A stretch of 64,000 nucleotides of DNA from Pandoraea pnomenusa (GTDB lineage: Bacteria > Pseudomonadota > Gammaproteobacteria > Burkholderiales > Burkholderiaceae), in assembly GCF_000767615.3 (NCBI RefSeq), contig NZ_CP009553.3, positions 62,001-126,000 on the forward strand, given 5' to 3'. The notes under the pieces were generated by a model, which saw only the letters and a list, made by a program, of their open reading frames with translations, ran no database searches and was not told the origin of the DNA. A program made the translations under genes and the position numbers. Each line of letters begins with the position of its first letter. Position 1 is the first letter of the stretch. Below, piece after piece: positions 7,703 through 15,302 of this stretch.

Positions 7703-9499
7703 ATGAAAAACAAATACTTCCTGATTTTCCTGGTGGTGCTGGCAGCGTTGCCGGTACTGCCGGCTCCCGTGCGTTTGCCCGAATACTGGGTGACGCTGCT
7801 CAACTACATTGGCCTGTACAGCATCGTGGCGATCGGGCTGGTGCTGCTCACGGGCGTGGCCGGCATGACCTCGTTCGGGCAGGCCGCGTTCGTGGGGCTC
7901 GGGGCGTACGCCACGGCCTACCTGACGACCGCGTACGGGGCGTCGCCGTGGCTTGGCCTGATCGTGGGGATCGTGATCACCGCGGCTGCCGCGCTCGTCA
8001 TCGGCGCCATCACCATGCGACTGTCCGGGCACTTCCTGCCGCTGGGCACGATCGCGTGGGGCCTGTCGCTGTACTACCTGTTCGGCAACCTCGAGTTTCT
8101 AGGCAAATACGACGGCCTGAACGACATTCCGACCATCAGCCTGTTCGGCGTCGAGCTGGCGAGCGGTCGCCAGATGTTCTATCTGATCTGGGTGGTGGTC
8201 GTGCTCGCGGTCGTGTCGGTCAAGAACCTGCTCGATTCGCGCTCCGGGCGAGCCATTCGCGCGCTCAAGGGCGGCGGGGTGATGGCCGAGGCCATGGGGG
8301 TGAACACCGCGTGGATGAAGGTCGTGGTGTTCGTCTACGCGGCCGTGCTCGCGGCGATCTCCGGCTGGTTGTACGCGCACCTGCAGCGCGCCGTGAACCC
8401 CACGCCCTTCAACCTGAACCACGGCATCGAGTACCTGTTCATGGCCGTCGTCGGTGGCGTCTCGCACGTGTGGGGCGCGGTGCTGGGCGCGGCGATCCTG
8501 ACGGTGCTCAAGGACTACCTGCAGAACATCCTGCCGGTGCTGCTGGGGGCCAACGGCAACTTCGAGACCATCGTCTTCGGCATCCTGCTCGTGTTGCTGC
8601 TGCAATACGCGCGCGATGGCGTGTGGCCGTTCTTCGGCAAGATCTTCCCGGCGCGACGCGTGGCGAAGGCGCCGGAACAGGCCGAGCCGCTGGGCCACCG
8701 CGCCAAGCCGGCGGTGGGCGAAGTGGTGCTCAAGCTCGAGAAGGCGCGCAAGGAATTCGGTGGACTCGTCGCGGTGAACGACGTGTCGTTCGAGGTCAAG
8801 GCGGGCGAGATCGTGGGCCTGATCGGCCCGAACGGTGCGGGCAAGTCCACGACCTTCAACCTGGTCACTGGCGTGCTGCAAGCCACGCGAGGCGAGATCT
8901 CGTTCCTTGGCGAGCGCATCGATCGTCTGCCCTCGCGCGAGATCGTCAAGCGGGGGATCGGCCGTACGTTCCAGCACGTGCGGCTGATGCCGCAGATGAG
9001 CGTGCTCGAGAACGTGGCCATCGGCGCGTACCTGCGCGACGGGAACGGCCTGCGTCGCCGCCCGCAGGGTGGGGTGTGGTCGAGCGTGCTGCGACTCGAT
9101 CGCCGTGAAGAGGCCATGCTGCTGCATGAGGCGAAGCAACAGATCGAGCGGGTGGGTCTGGGCGCGCACATGTACGACGAGGCGGGCAGTCTGGCGCTGG
9201 GCCAGCAGCGCATTCTGGAGATCGCGCGTGCGCTGGCGTGCGACCCGACGCTGCTGCTGCTCGACGAGCCGGCCGCGGGGTTGCGCTACAAAGAAAAGCA
9301 GGCGCTGGGCGACCTGCTCAGGAAGCTCAAGGACGAGGGGATGAGCGTGCTGCTGGTGGAGCACGACATGGACTTCGTGATGAACCTGACCGATCACCTG
9401 GTGGTGATGGAATTCGGCACCAAGATTGCCGAGGGTCTGCCGGAAGACGTGCAGAAGAACCCGGCGGTGCTCGAGGCGTACCTTGGAGGAGTGGAGTGA
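7703..9499 (+). CDS. Fused LivM-type permease and LivG-type ATPase
   Basis: Two ABC subunits are joined in one 598-residue protein. Residues about 1-320 are a LivM-type permease ([20 protein letters not shown], coupling loop [19 protein letters not shown]). A linker of some 25 residues follows, then an ATPase from about 345. In the ATPase the Walker A is GPNGAGKST (about 375-383), the signature region is LALGQQR (about 497-503) instead of LSGGQ, and Walker B is [10 protein letters not shown] (about 516-525), followed by the H-loop region ([10 protein letters not shown]). The loss of the canonical LSGGQ is common in LivG-type subunits. No frameshift is seen at the junction, so the fusion looks genuine. 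The stop overlaps the start of livF. Confidence 0.9.
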   Translation: MKNKYFLIFLVVLAALPVLPAPVRLPEYWVTLLNYIGLYSIVAIGLVLLTGVAGMTSFGQAAFVGLGAYATAYLTTAYGASPWLGLIVGIVITAAAALVIGAITMRLSGHFLPLGTIAWGLSLYYLFGNLEFLGKYDGLNDIPTISLFGVELASGRQMFYLIWVVVVLAVVSVKNLLDSRSGRAIRALKGGGVMAEAMGVNTAWMKVVVFVYAAVLAAISGWLYAHLQRAVNPTPFNLNHGIEYLFMAVVGGVSHVWGAVLGAAILTVLKDYLQNILPVLLGANGNFETIVFGILLVLLLQYARDGVWPFFGKIFPARRVAKAPEQAEPLGHRAKPAVGEVVLKLEKARKEFGGLVAVNDVSFEVKAGEIVGLIGPNGAGKSTTFNLVTGVLQATRGEISFLGERIDRLPSREIVKRGIGRTFQHVRLMPQMSVLENVAIGAYLRDGNGLRRRPQGGVWSSVLRLDRREEAMLLHEAKQQIERVGLGAHMYDEAGSLALGQQRILEIARALACDPTLLLLDEPAAGLRYKEKQALGDLLRKLKDEGMSVLLVEHDMDFVMNLTDHLVVMEFGTKIAEGLPEDVQKNPAVLEAYLGGVE

Positions 9500-10245
9500 T
9501 GGCAGACGCGATTCTTGAGGTCAAGGACCTCGCCGTCGCATACGGCAAAGTCGAGGCGGTGCACGGGGCGCATCTGCGCGTGCAGGCGGGGCAGATCGTC
9601 ACCGTGATCGGTCCGAATGGCGCGGGCAAGTCGTCGATGCTCAACGCCATCATGGGCGCGCTGCCGCACAACGGGTCGAGCAAGGGCAGCGTGATGTATC
9701 TCGGGCACGAGATGTCGGCGCTGACGATCGAAGCGCGCGTATCGCGCGGCATGTGTCTGGTGCCGGAGAAGCGCGAACTGTTCTCGACGATGACCGTCGA
9801 GGACAACCTGCTGCTGGGCGCATATCGACGCAAGAAGGCGGGGGAGAAGCACTTCCTCGACCAGATGGAAGTGGTTTATGAGCTGTTCCCGCGCCTGAAG
9901 GAGCGTCGTGTGCAGCAGGCCGGGACGCTGTCTGGCGGGGAGCGCCAGATGTTGGCGGTGGGCCGGGCACTGATGGCCAAGCCGCAGCTGCTCATGCTGG
10001 ACGAGCCGAGCCTGGGCCTCGCGCCGCTGATCGTGAAAGAAATCTTCCACATCATCAGCGACCTGCGCAAGACCGGCGTGGCAACCCTGCTCATCGAACA
10101 GAACGCCCGTGCCGCATTGCAGGTGGCGGACTACGGGTACGTGATCGAGACCGGTGAGCTGGCCCTGGAAGGTCCGGCGCAAGAGCTTGCGAGCAATCCC
10201 AAGGTCATTGAAACGTATCTGGGGCTGGCCAAGAAGGCGGCCTGA
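9499..10245 (+). CDS. HAAT-type ABC transporter ATP-binding protein, LivF family
   Basis: This second ATPase has 248 residues. It has Walker [10 protein letters not shown] (38-46), signature LSGGERQ (about 144), Walker B LLMLDEPSLGL (about 164) and the family C-terminus VIETYLGL. The ATG at 9499 overlaps the TGA of the preceding fusion gene (TGATG) and is preceded by GGAGGAGTGGAG, so it is translationally coupled to it. With the binding protein (4465), LivH (6629) and the LivM-LivG fusion (7703), this completes the transporter. A terminator follows at 10288. Confidence 0.9.
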   Translation: MADAILEVKDLAVAYGKVEAVHGAHLRVQAGQIVTVIGPNGAGKSSMLNAIMGALPHNGSSKGSVMYLGHEMSALTIEARVSRGMCLVPEKRELFSTMTVEDNLLLGAYRRKKAGEKHFLDQMEVVYELFPRLKERRVQQAGTLSGGERQMLAVGRALMAKPQLLMLDEPSLGLAPLIVKEIFHIISDLRKTGVATLLIEQNARAALQVADYGYVIETGELALEGPAQELASNPKVIETYLGLAKKAA

Positions 10246-10287
10246 GTTTCGCTCCCAGTCGGTTTCCTGCTGCATCGACATCGAAAG

Positions 10288-10311
10288 AGCCCGCCAGTTG
10301 GCGGGCTTTTT
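10288..10311 (+). terminator. Intrinsic terminator after livF
   Basis: The stem is AGCCCGCC (10288-10295), loop AGTT, then GGCGGGCT (10300-10307), followed by Ts to 10311. It ends the second ABC operon and isolates it from the origin-like region that follows. Confidence 0.88.
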
Positions 10312-10690
10312 CATTTTCGAAATTTGGGGGATTTCTCTTTCCGTTGGGTTATCCGTCCCTAATTATTCCCAATGTGCTCAGGCCGTTGTCCCAACTCGCC
10401 TCGAACGCAGTTATTCACAGTTGCTTGTGGATAGTTGTGGGTAACCAAAATCTATGGCGCACCGCCGCAATAAGGGGTTGCGCGATTTTTCGAAAAATCC
10501 CCGACAAATCGTGATTGAGGTTATCCACAGAAAAGCAGATTCTAGAACGTCGAGCCAACTGCCGAAAAATGTATGTGGATAACGTGGCTGATTCCCTTCA
10601 CCACCGTCAGCGCTTTCGATTTTGTTGCTTGTGTTTCGGTTTAGGGTTTTGCGCGAAATTTGCGGGTTGGTTTCTGTGTTCTGTTAAAAC
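10312..10690. other. oriC: DnaA-box cluster, candidate replication origin (oriC)
   Basis: Three perfect DnaA boxes (TTATNCACA) are visible: TTATTCACA at 10411-10419, TTATCCACA at 10521-10529, and TGTGGATAA (reverse) at 10574-10582. Two more have one mismatch: TGTGGATAG at 10426-10434 and TGTGGGTAA at 10436-10444. All lie within 172 bp. They are flanked by AT-richer stretches, at 10312-10377 and a T-rich strand at 10614-10690, either of which could be the unwinding element. The setting is right for an origin: non-coding, directly beside mnmG (as at E. coli oriC), and next to parAB, parS sites and the atp operon. dnaA is not in the window, so the functional origin could instead be next to dnaA. 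Confidence 0.65.
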
Positions 10691-10734
10691 CCCATCCCAT
10701 TCGATCGGGTGGCGTGCTCCCCATCTTCCGGGCA

Positions 10735-10804
10735 GTGGGGATTGGCGGTACCCCGACTGCGCTCCACCTCAAAGTCGCTCCGTCGGGGCACCACCAATCC
10801 CCAC
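10735..10804 (-). repeat. REP-like hairpin element, inverted copy
   Basis: This 70-bp palindromic element has 23-nt arms that match at 21 of 23 positions (5' end GTGGGGATTGG, 3' end CCAATCCCCAC) around a 24-nt loop (TGCGCTCC...GTCGCTCC). The reverse complement of its core (GGAGCGACTTTGAGGTGG) recurs in the three direct copies downstream, so the loop is conserved while the outer arms differ. Confidence 0.8.
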
Positions 10805-11011
10805 CCATCCCATTCCCGAAACCCATTCGCGTCGTCTCGATCTTCTCTGCCCGTAAAGCTTCAAGATGCGTCAGTGGCCCAACCGTGCTCGCATACCCTC
10901 GAACCTCAGACAGGACGTCACGGATGACCCTGCGCAGATATCGCCAGGTATAGGGTGGGGGCACGTGGCAATATCGAGCGGTGGCGGAGCCCCCAAGGTT
11001 CGCCCGAACAA

Positions 11012-11027
11012 TGTTTCACGTGAAACA
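11012..11027. promoter_or_regulatory. parS: parS site 1
   Basis: TGTTTCACGTGAAACA is a perfect 16-bp palindrome identical to the widely conserved chromosomal parS (TGTTNCACGTGAAACA). It should nucleate binding of the ParB encoded at 16101. Confidence 0.93.
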
Positions 11028-11074
11028 GGAATTGGTTTCATCACGGGGATTGTCGATAGTAGGGCGTTGGATGG

Positions 11075-11144
11075 GCGAAGCTTGCCGGTGCCCTGGCGGA
11101 GCGACTTTAAGGTGGAGCGCAGTCGGGGTGCCGGTGAGCTTCGC
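11075..11144 (+). repeat. REP-like hairpin, direct copy A
   Basis: Arms GCGAAGCTTGCCGGTGCCC... (from 11075) and ...GGGGTGCCGGTGAGCTTCGC (to 11144) pair imperfectly. The mismatches are nearly all transitions, many of them G-T pairs. The 24-nt loop at 11098-11121 starts GGAGCGACTTTAAGG. Confidence 0.8.
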
Positions 11145-11231
11145 AGCCCGGAGGCGGGGGAGGGCGTCGTGGTGGTTGGCGGGATGGGTGGGGAAGCGGG
11201 CGTGCCTGTGAGTGATCATCATCGTTGGCGA

Positions 11232-11247
11232 CGTTCCACGTGAAACA
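11232..11247. promoter_or_regulatory. parS: parS site 2
   Basis: CGTTCCACGTGAAACA matches the parS consensus at 15 of 16 positions, with C instead of T at the first base. It lies 220 bp after site 1 at the start of the second repeat module. Confidence 0.85.
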
Positions 11248-11289
11248 GTCGCCAGTTATCACAACGGGGGTTGTCGGGGCATTGGATTG

Positions 11290-11359
11290 GCGAAGCTTGC
11301 CGGTGCCCTGACGGAGCGACTTTGAGGTGGAGCGCAGCCGGGGTGCCGGTGAGCTTCGC
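11290..11359 (+). repeat. REP-like hairpin, direct copy B
   Basis: This has the same organisation as copy A, exactly 215 bp downstream. The arms start GCGAAGCTTGCC and end GAGCTTCGC. The loop core is GGAGCGACTTTGAGGTGG. Confidence 0.8.
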
Positions 11360-11446
11360 AGCCCGGAGGCGGGTGAGGGCGTCGAGGTGGTTGGCGGGAT
11401 GGGTGAGGCAGCGGGCGCGCCTGTGGGCGATCCTCATCGTCGGCGA

Positions 11447-11462
11447 CGTTCCACGTGGAACA
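11447..11462. promoter_or_regulatory. parS: parS-like site 3 (variant)
   Basis: CGTTCCACGTGGAACA contains the perfect 14-bp palindrome GTTCCACGTGGAAC. It differs from parS consensus at the first base and at one base of the right arm (G for A), so ParB affinity may be reduced. It opens the third repeat module. Confidence 0.7.
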
Positions 11463-11504
11463 GTCTGCAGCTATCACAACGGGGGGTTGTCGGGCATTCG
11501 ATTG

Positions 11505-11574
11505 GCGAAGCTTGCCGGTACCCTGACGGAGCGACTTTGAGGTGGAGCGCAGTCGGGGTGCCGGTGAGCTTCGC
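11505..11574 (+). repeat. REP-like hairpin, direct copy C
   Basis: This third direct copy lies 215 bp after copy B. Its left arm reads GCGAAGCTTGCCGGTACCC, so the arm has one base change (GGTACC) shared with the inverted copy at 10735. Confidence 0.8.
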
Positions 11575-11764
11575 GGCCCGGAGGTGGGTGAGGGTGACGC
11601 CTTCGTTGAAGGAGGTGGTGTCAACGGAAAGGCCGAATCACAGCAACCAAGCACCAGAAGTCAGCATCACCAAAGACATGCCGCCTTCTGGCAGCACCTC
11701 AGGATGGCCCCAAATGTGGGGCCACTCCCGGACATCCGTCTCCAAAAGCGTCGCTTTCCGCGCA

Positions 11765-11780
11765 CGTTTCACGTGAAACA
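11765..11780. promoter_or_regulatory. parS: parS site 4
   Basis: CGTTTCACGTGAAACA matches parS at 15 of 16 positions. It lies 36 bp upstream of the mnmG -10 element, so ParB bound here could affect mnmG transcription. Confidence 0.87.
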
Positions 11781-11789
11781 TCGCCGCGG

Positions 11790-11821
11790 TTACAAATGAC
11801 GCACCGCAATACCGCTATAAT
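11790..11821 (+). promoter_or_regulatory. Putative mnmG promoter
   Basis: A perfect -10 hexamer TATAAT lies at 11816-11821, 49 bp before the mnmG start. The -35 region is poor: TTACAA at 11790-11795 would give a 20-bp spacing. The -10 is convincing and the -35 is not. Confidence 0.5.
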
Positions 11822-11869
11822 TCCGCAATTACCGAATCCAGAGAGTTTGCCGCACGCGGCAAAATTGCG

Positions 11870-13846
11870 ATGCTTTATCCGACCGAGTTCGATGTGATCG
11901 TGGTGGGTGGCGGCCATGCCGGCACCGAGGCCGCGCTCGCCTCGGCCCGTATGGGCTGTAAAACACTTCTGCTCACCCACAACATCGAGACGCTCGGCCA
12001 GATGAGCTGCAATCCCTCCATTGGGGGGATCGGCAAAGGCCATCTTGTCAAAGAAGTCGATGCGCTCGGTGGTGCCATGGCCGCTGCGACCGACGAGGGC
12101 GGTATCCAATTCCGCATCCTCAACTCGTCCAAAGGTCCCGCCGTGCGTGCGACGCGCGCCCAGGCCGACCGTATCCTGTACAAGCAGGCCATCCGCCACC
12201 GGCTCGAAAATCAGCCCAACCTTTGGCTTTTTCAGCAGGCGGTCGAAGATCTCATCGTCGAGGGAGAGCGCGTCGTCGGTGCCATCACCCAAGTGGGATT
12301 GCGCTTCCGCGCCCGTGCCGTGGTGCTCACCGCGGGGACATTCCTCGATGGGAAAATCCACGTCGGCCTCAACAACTATGTCGGCGGACGTGCTGGAGAT
12401 CCCGCCGCCGTCAGCCTTTCCGCCCGGCTCAAAGAGTTGAAGTTGCCGCAAGGTCGGTTGAAAACCGGTACACCACCGCGCATCGATGGCCGCTCCATCG
12501 ACTTCTCCGTGCTCGAAGCACAGCCCGGTGATCTCGATCCTGTACCCGTATTCTCGTTCCTGGGGCGCCCCGAGCAACATCCGCAGCAAGTCCCCTGCTG
12601 GGTAACCCACACCAACGAACGTACCCACGACATCATTCGTGCCGGTCTCGACCGCTCGCCCATGTACACCGGCGTCATCGAAGGGGTGGGGCCGCGCTAT
12701 TGTCCGTCGATCGAAGACAAGATTCATCGCTTCGCCGACAAGACATCGCACCAGATCTATCTCGAGCCCGAAGGCCTCACCACCAACGAGTTCTATCCGA
12801 ACGGTATTTCCACCAGCCTGCCTTTCGACGTCCAACTCGAGCTCGTGCGCTCCATGAAAGGCATGGAGAACGCCTATATTCTCCGTCCGGGTTACGCCAT
12901 CGAGTACGACTACTTCGATCCACGGGGCCTGCGCAGCTCGCTCGAAACCCGCGTTATCTCGGGGCTCTTCTTCGCGGGTCAGATCAACGGGACGACCGGT
13001 TACGAAGAAGCCGCCGCCCAGGGGCTGCTCGCCGGCATCAACGCCGCACTGCAAGTCCAGGGCCGCGAGGCATGGTGCCCGCGTCGCGATCAAGCCTATC
13101 TCGGCGTGCTTGTCGACGATCTGATCACCCGGGGCGTGTCAGAACCGTATCGCATGTTCACCAGCCGCGCCGAATACCGTCTGTCCTTGCGCGAAGACAA
13201 TGCCGACATGCGGCTGACCGAGATCGGCCGCGAACTCGGCGTCGTGGATGATATGCGCTGGGAGGCGTTCTGTCGCAAGCGTGACGCTGTTTCACGTGAA
13301 ACAGAACGTCTCAAAACCACGTGGGTGAATCCGAAGACGTTCCCGGCGGAAGACGCCGAGCCACTGCTGGGCAAAGCCATCGATCATGAATACTCGCTTG
13401 CCGACCTGCTGCGCCGCCCCGAAGTAGGGTACGACGCACTGATGGCCGTGCAGGGTGGGCGACTGGCGCCCGACGGTGCACTGTCCGACGATCCGCTGCA
13501 GGCGAACCAAATCCGGGAGCAGATCGAAATTGCCGTGAAGTACCAAGGCTATATCGATCGCCAGGCCGACGAAATCGTGCGTAAAGAAGCCAACGAGAAT
13601 ACCGTGCTTCCCGCAAACATCGATTACAACGACGTCCGGGGATTGTCCATCGAGGTCCGCCAGAAACTCAATGCGCAGCGTCCCGAGACGCTCGGGCAAG
13701 CCTCGCGCATCTCCGGCGTAACCCCGGCCGCCATCTCACTGCTGATGATTCATCTGAAGAAGGGGCTCGGGCGCCGTCGTGCGCAGGAGCACCCCGCGAC
13801 CGATCTCGCCGCCGCAGCCGCCAATGGCGGGCAGCACGCTGTCTGA
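11870..13846 (+). CDS. mnmG: tRNA uridine-5-carboxymethylaminomethyl modification enzyme MnmG (GidA)
   Basis: MnmG, with MnmE, installs the carboxymethylaminomethyl group on the wobble uridine of several tRNAs, using FAD and methylene-tetrahydrofolate. The 658-residue protein starts [18 protein letters not shown], with the FAD-binding GxGxxG at residues 13-18, and continues [26 protein letters not shown], split here as the conserved N-terminal block with the active-site Cys. The C-terminal helical domain that contacts MnmE and tRNA is present ([19 protein letters not shown]). Length fits the betaproteobacterial enzyme. The coding sequence contains a perfect parS at 13288-13303. It is the first gene of a unit with rsmG and the lipocalin gene. 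Confidence 0.97.
   Translation: MLYPTEFDVIVVGGGHAGTEAALASARMGCKTLLLTHNIETLGQMSCNPSIGGIGKGHLVKEVDALGGAMAAATDEGGIQFRILNSSKGPAVRATRAQADRILYKQAIRHRLENQPNLWLFQQAVEDLIVEGERVVGAITQVGLRFRARAVVLTAGTFLDGKIHVGLNNYVGGRAGDPAAVSLSARLKELKLPQGRLKTGTPPRIDGRSIDFSVLEAQPGDLDPVPVFSFLGRPEQHPQQVPCWVTHTNERTHDIIRAGLDRSPMYTGVIEGVGPRYCPSIEDKIHRFADKTSHQIYLEPEGLTTNEFYPNGISTSLPFDVQLELVRSMKGMENAYILRPGYAIEYDYFDPRGLRSSLETRVISGLFFAGQINGTTGYEEAAAQGLLAGINAALQVQGREAWCPRRDQAYLGVLVDDLITRGVSEPYRMFTSRAEYRLSLREDNADMRLTEIGRELGVVDDMRWEAFCRKRDAVSRETERLKTTWVNPKTFPAEDAEPLLGKAIDHEYSLADLLRRPEVGYDALMAVQGGRLAPDGALSDDPLQANQIREQIEIAVKYQGYIDRQADEIVRKEANENTVLPANIDYNDVRGLSIEVRQKLNAQRPETLGQASRISGVTPAAISLLMIHLKKGLGRRRAQEHPATDLAAAAANGGQHAV
13288..13303. 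promoter_or_regulatory. parS: parS site 5, inside mnmG
   Basis: TGTTTCACGTGAAACA, a perfect consensus parS, is embedded in the mnmG reading frame and encodes residues in VSRETE. Its perfect match inside a coding gene argues for selection on the DNA site as well as the protein. Confidence 0.92.
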
Positions 13847-13858
13847 CGCGGAGCGCCC

Positions 13859-14539
13859 ATGACGTCTTCTCGACATTCCGCCGGTCACGGCGGTCATGAG
13901 CTGGCTACGCTCCTCGCCGACGGCATTGCGCAGCTTGGCCTGGCGATCAGCGACGAGCAACAAGCGCGTCTGCTCGACTACCAGGCACTGCTGGCAAAGT
14001 GGAACGCTTCGCTGCAGATGACCTCGATTCGTGATCCGCAGCAGATGGTTGTCAAGCATTTGCTCGATTCGCTTTCCATTTTGCCGCGTCTCGATCGCGA
14101 GCCGATTTCACGCGTGCTCGACGTCGGCTCAGGCGGTGGCTTGCCCGGCGTCGTGCTCGCCATCGTGCGACCTGACTGGCAGGTAACGGTCAACGACATC
14201 GTTCACAAGAAGACAGCCTTCCTCACCCAGGCGCGTGCAACGTTCAAGCTGACCAACCTGACGGTGGTGACCGGCCGCGTCGAATCGCTCGTCGTCGGCA
14301 AGGAAGTCCCCGCACCCTTCGATGCGATCGTGTCGCGCGCCTTCGCCGAATTGCGCGATTTCGTCACGCTCGCGCGCCATCTGCTCGCCCCCGATGGTAG
14401 CCTCTGGGCCATGAAGGGCGTGGCGGCGGAAGATGAACTGGCGCTGCCCGACGGCTGCGAACTGGTCGAGCGTTTGCCGCTGAACGTCCCGTTTCTCGAC
14501 GCCGAGCGTCATTTGCTCCGCGTAAAGGTAACCGCATGA
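13859..14539 (+). CDS. rsmG: 16S rRNA (guanine-N7)-methyltransferase RsmG (GidB)
   Basis: RsmG methylates N7 of G527 in 16S rRNA using S-adenosylmethionine. The 226-residue protein carries the SAM-binding motif [16 protein letters not shown] and the family block [26 protein letters not shown] polar N-terminal extension of about 15 residues precedes the conserved part. The start is 12 bp after the mnmG stop, with GGAG upstream, in the standard mnmG-rsmG arrangement. Its stop overlaps the start of the lipocalin gene by 4 bp. Confidence 0.95.
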   Translation: MTSSRHSAGHGGHELATLLADGIAQLGLAISDEQQARLLDYQALLAKWNASLQMTSIRDPQQMVVKHLLDSLSILPRLDREPISRVLDVGSGGGLPGVVLAIVRPDWQVTVNDIVHKKTAFLTQARATFKLTNLTVVTGRVESLVVGKEVPAPFDAIVSRAFAELRDFVTLARHLLAPDGSLWAMKGVAAEDELALPDGCELVERLPLNVPFLDAERHLLRVKVTA

Positions 14540-15120
14540 ACAAGATGACCCGCTGGGCCGGGGCCGTCATGGTCGGGTTTTCGGTCGTGGCTGCCGTTGC
14601 CTGGGCGCAGTCCGGGCAGGAATCGCTCACGACCCGCGTACGTCCCGTGCAGAAGATCGAAAAAGCGCGATATGTCGGCACGTGGTACGAAATAGCACGC
14701 TACCCGAATTTCTTCGAGCGAAAATGTGTGTCGGACGTGACCGCCGAATACGTGGCGCGACCCGACGGCAAGATCGAAGTCACCAACAAGTGCCGCAAGG
14801 ACGACGGTACGTGGGTCAGCGATACCGGACTTGCCCGCACCGACGGGCAGGGCACCGGCACGGCACGTTTCAAGGTGACGTTCGCACCGGACTGGCTACG
14901 CTGGATTCCCTGGCTTTGGGCGAACTACTGGGTTATCGTGCTCGACGGTGACTATCAGTATGCCGCCGTCGGGGAGCCGGGCCGGGAGTATCTCTGGATC
15001 CTTTCGCGCACCCCGACGATCGACGACGACACCATGAATCAGATGCGAGCGCAACTGCGAAAGCAGGGCTACGACACCGACAAGCTGGTGATGACGCCCC
15101 AAAAGGCGAGCGCGCCCTGA
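14536..15120 (+). CDS. blc: Blc-type bacterial lipocalin, periplasmic
   Basis: This 194-residue beta-barrel protein has the lipocalin motif [17 protein letters not shown] and the bacterial Blc pattern of a long [18 protein letters not shown] strand followed by [12 protein letters not shown]. Blc proteins bind lysophospholipids and fatty acids in the envelope. The N-terminus is a signal peptide ([17 protein letters not shown], cleavage likely before QSGQE). There is no lipobox cysteine, so unlike E. coli Blc this one should be soluble in the periplasm. The ATG overlaps the rsmG stop (ATGA), so translation is coupled to rsmG. Placement between rsmG and parA is unusual to me. A palindrome follows at 15161. 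Confidence 0.88.
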   Translation: MNKMTRWAGAVMVGFSVVAAVAWAQSGQESLTTRVRPVQKIEKARYVGTWYEIARYPNFFERKCVSDVTAEYVARPDGKIEVTNKCRKDDGTWVSDTGLARTDGQGTGTARFKVTFAPDWLRWIPWLWANYWVIVLDGDYQYAAVGEPGREYLWILSRTPTIDDDTMNQMRAQLRKQGYDTDKLVMTPQKASAP

Positions 15121-15160
15121 GCCCCACGCGCCGGTGCATCCGACGCCGGCCAGTTCAGGC

Positions 15161-15185
15161 AATATCTGAGCTTTGCTCAGATATT
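15161..15185. repeat. Perfect hairpin upstream of parA
   Basis: AATATCTGAGC (15161-15171), loop TTT, GCTCAGATATT (15175-15185): an 11-bp perfect palindrome. GGCAAT just before and ATTGCC just after could pair as an outer stem with a bulge. No T-tract follows, so it may be a partial terminator for the mnmG unit or an operator for parA. The rest of the 180-bp gap shows only the parA ribosome-binding site GGAGGA. Confidence 0.6.
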
Positions 15186-15302
15186 CGAATTGCCGGGGAA
15201 TGCCTTGTTGCATTCGGCATCCCCGTTCGCATCACCGGCTTCATCCCGGCATCATCAGCACCAACCGCATCAACCAGGCAGCATTCGGAGGACTACATCG
15301 GC

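Larger units (their letters stand above)
11012..11780. repeat. Tandem array: parS site plus REP-like hairpin, 215-bp period
   Basis: Three successive modules each consist of a parS-type palindrome, about 45-65 bp of spacer, a 70-bp hairpin and a G-rich tail (GGAGGCGGG...GGTTGGCGGGATGGG). The hairpins start at 11075, 11290 and 11505, exactly 215 bp apart. The palindromes start at 11012, 11232 and 11447, with a fourth at 11765 closing the array. The third module has a diverged tail (11590-11764). Open frames across this array arise from the repeat itself and show no protein-like character. Confidence 0.85.

Noticed and set aside
6844..9108. 754-codon plus-strand frame over the permease genes
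   Set aside because: It is the +1 frame shadow of LivH and the LivM-LivG fusion. The latter have full family motifs, whereas this frame reads as Arg/Gly-rich noise.
11256..11266. Possible DnaA boxes inside the array (TTATCACAA in module B)
   Set aside because: The sequence lacks one base of TTATCCACA and is not conserved in modules A and C.
11012..11780. CRISPR array
   Set aside because: The repeats are about 215 bp long with divergent interior rather than short repeats with unique spacers, and no cas genes are present.
11016..11799. Several short open frames across the repeat array
   Set aside because: They repeat with the 215-bp unit and encode near-identical Arg/Gly-rich peptides without ribosome-binding sites. 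The DNA repeats explain them.
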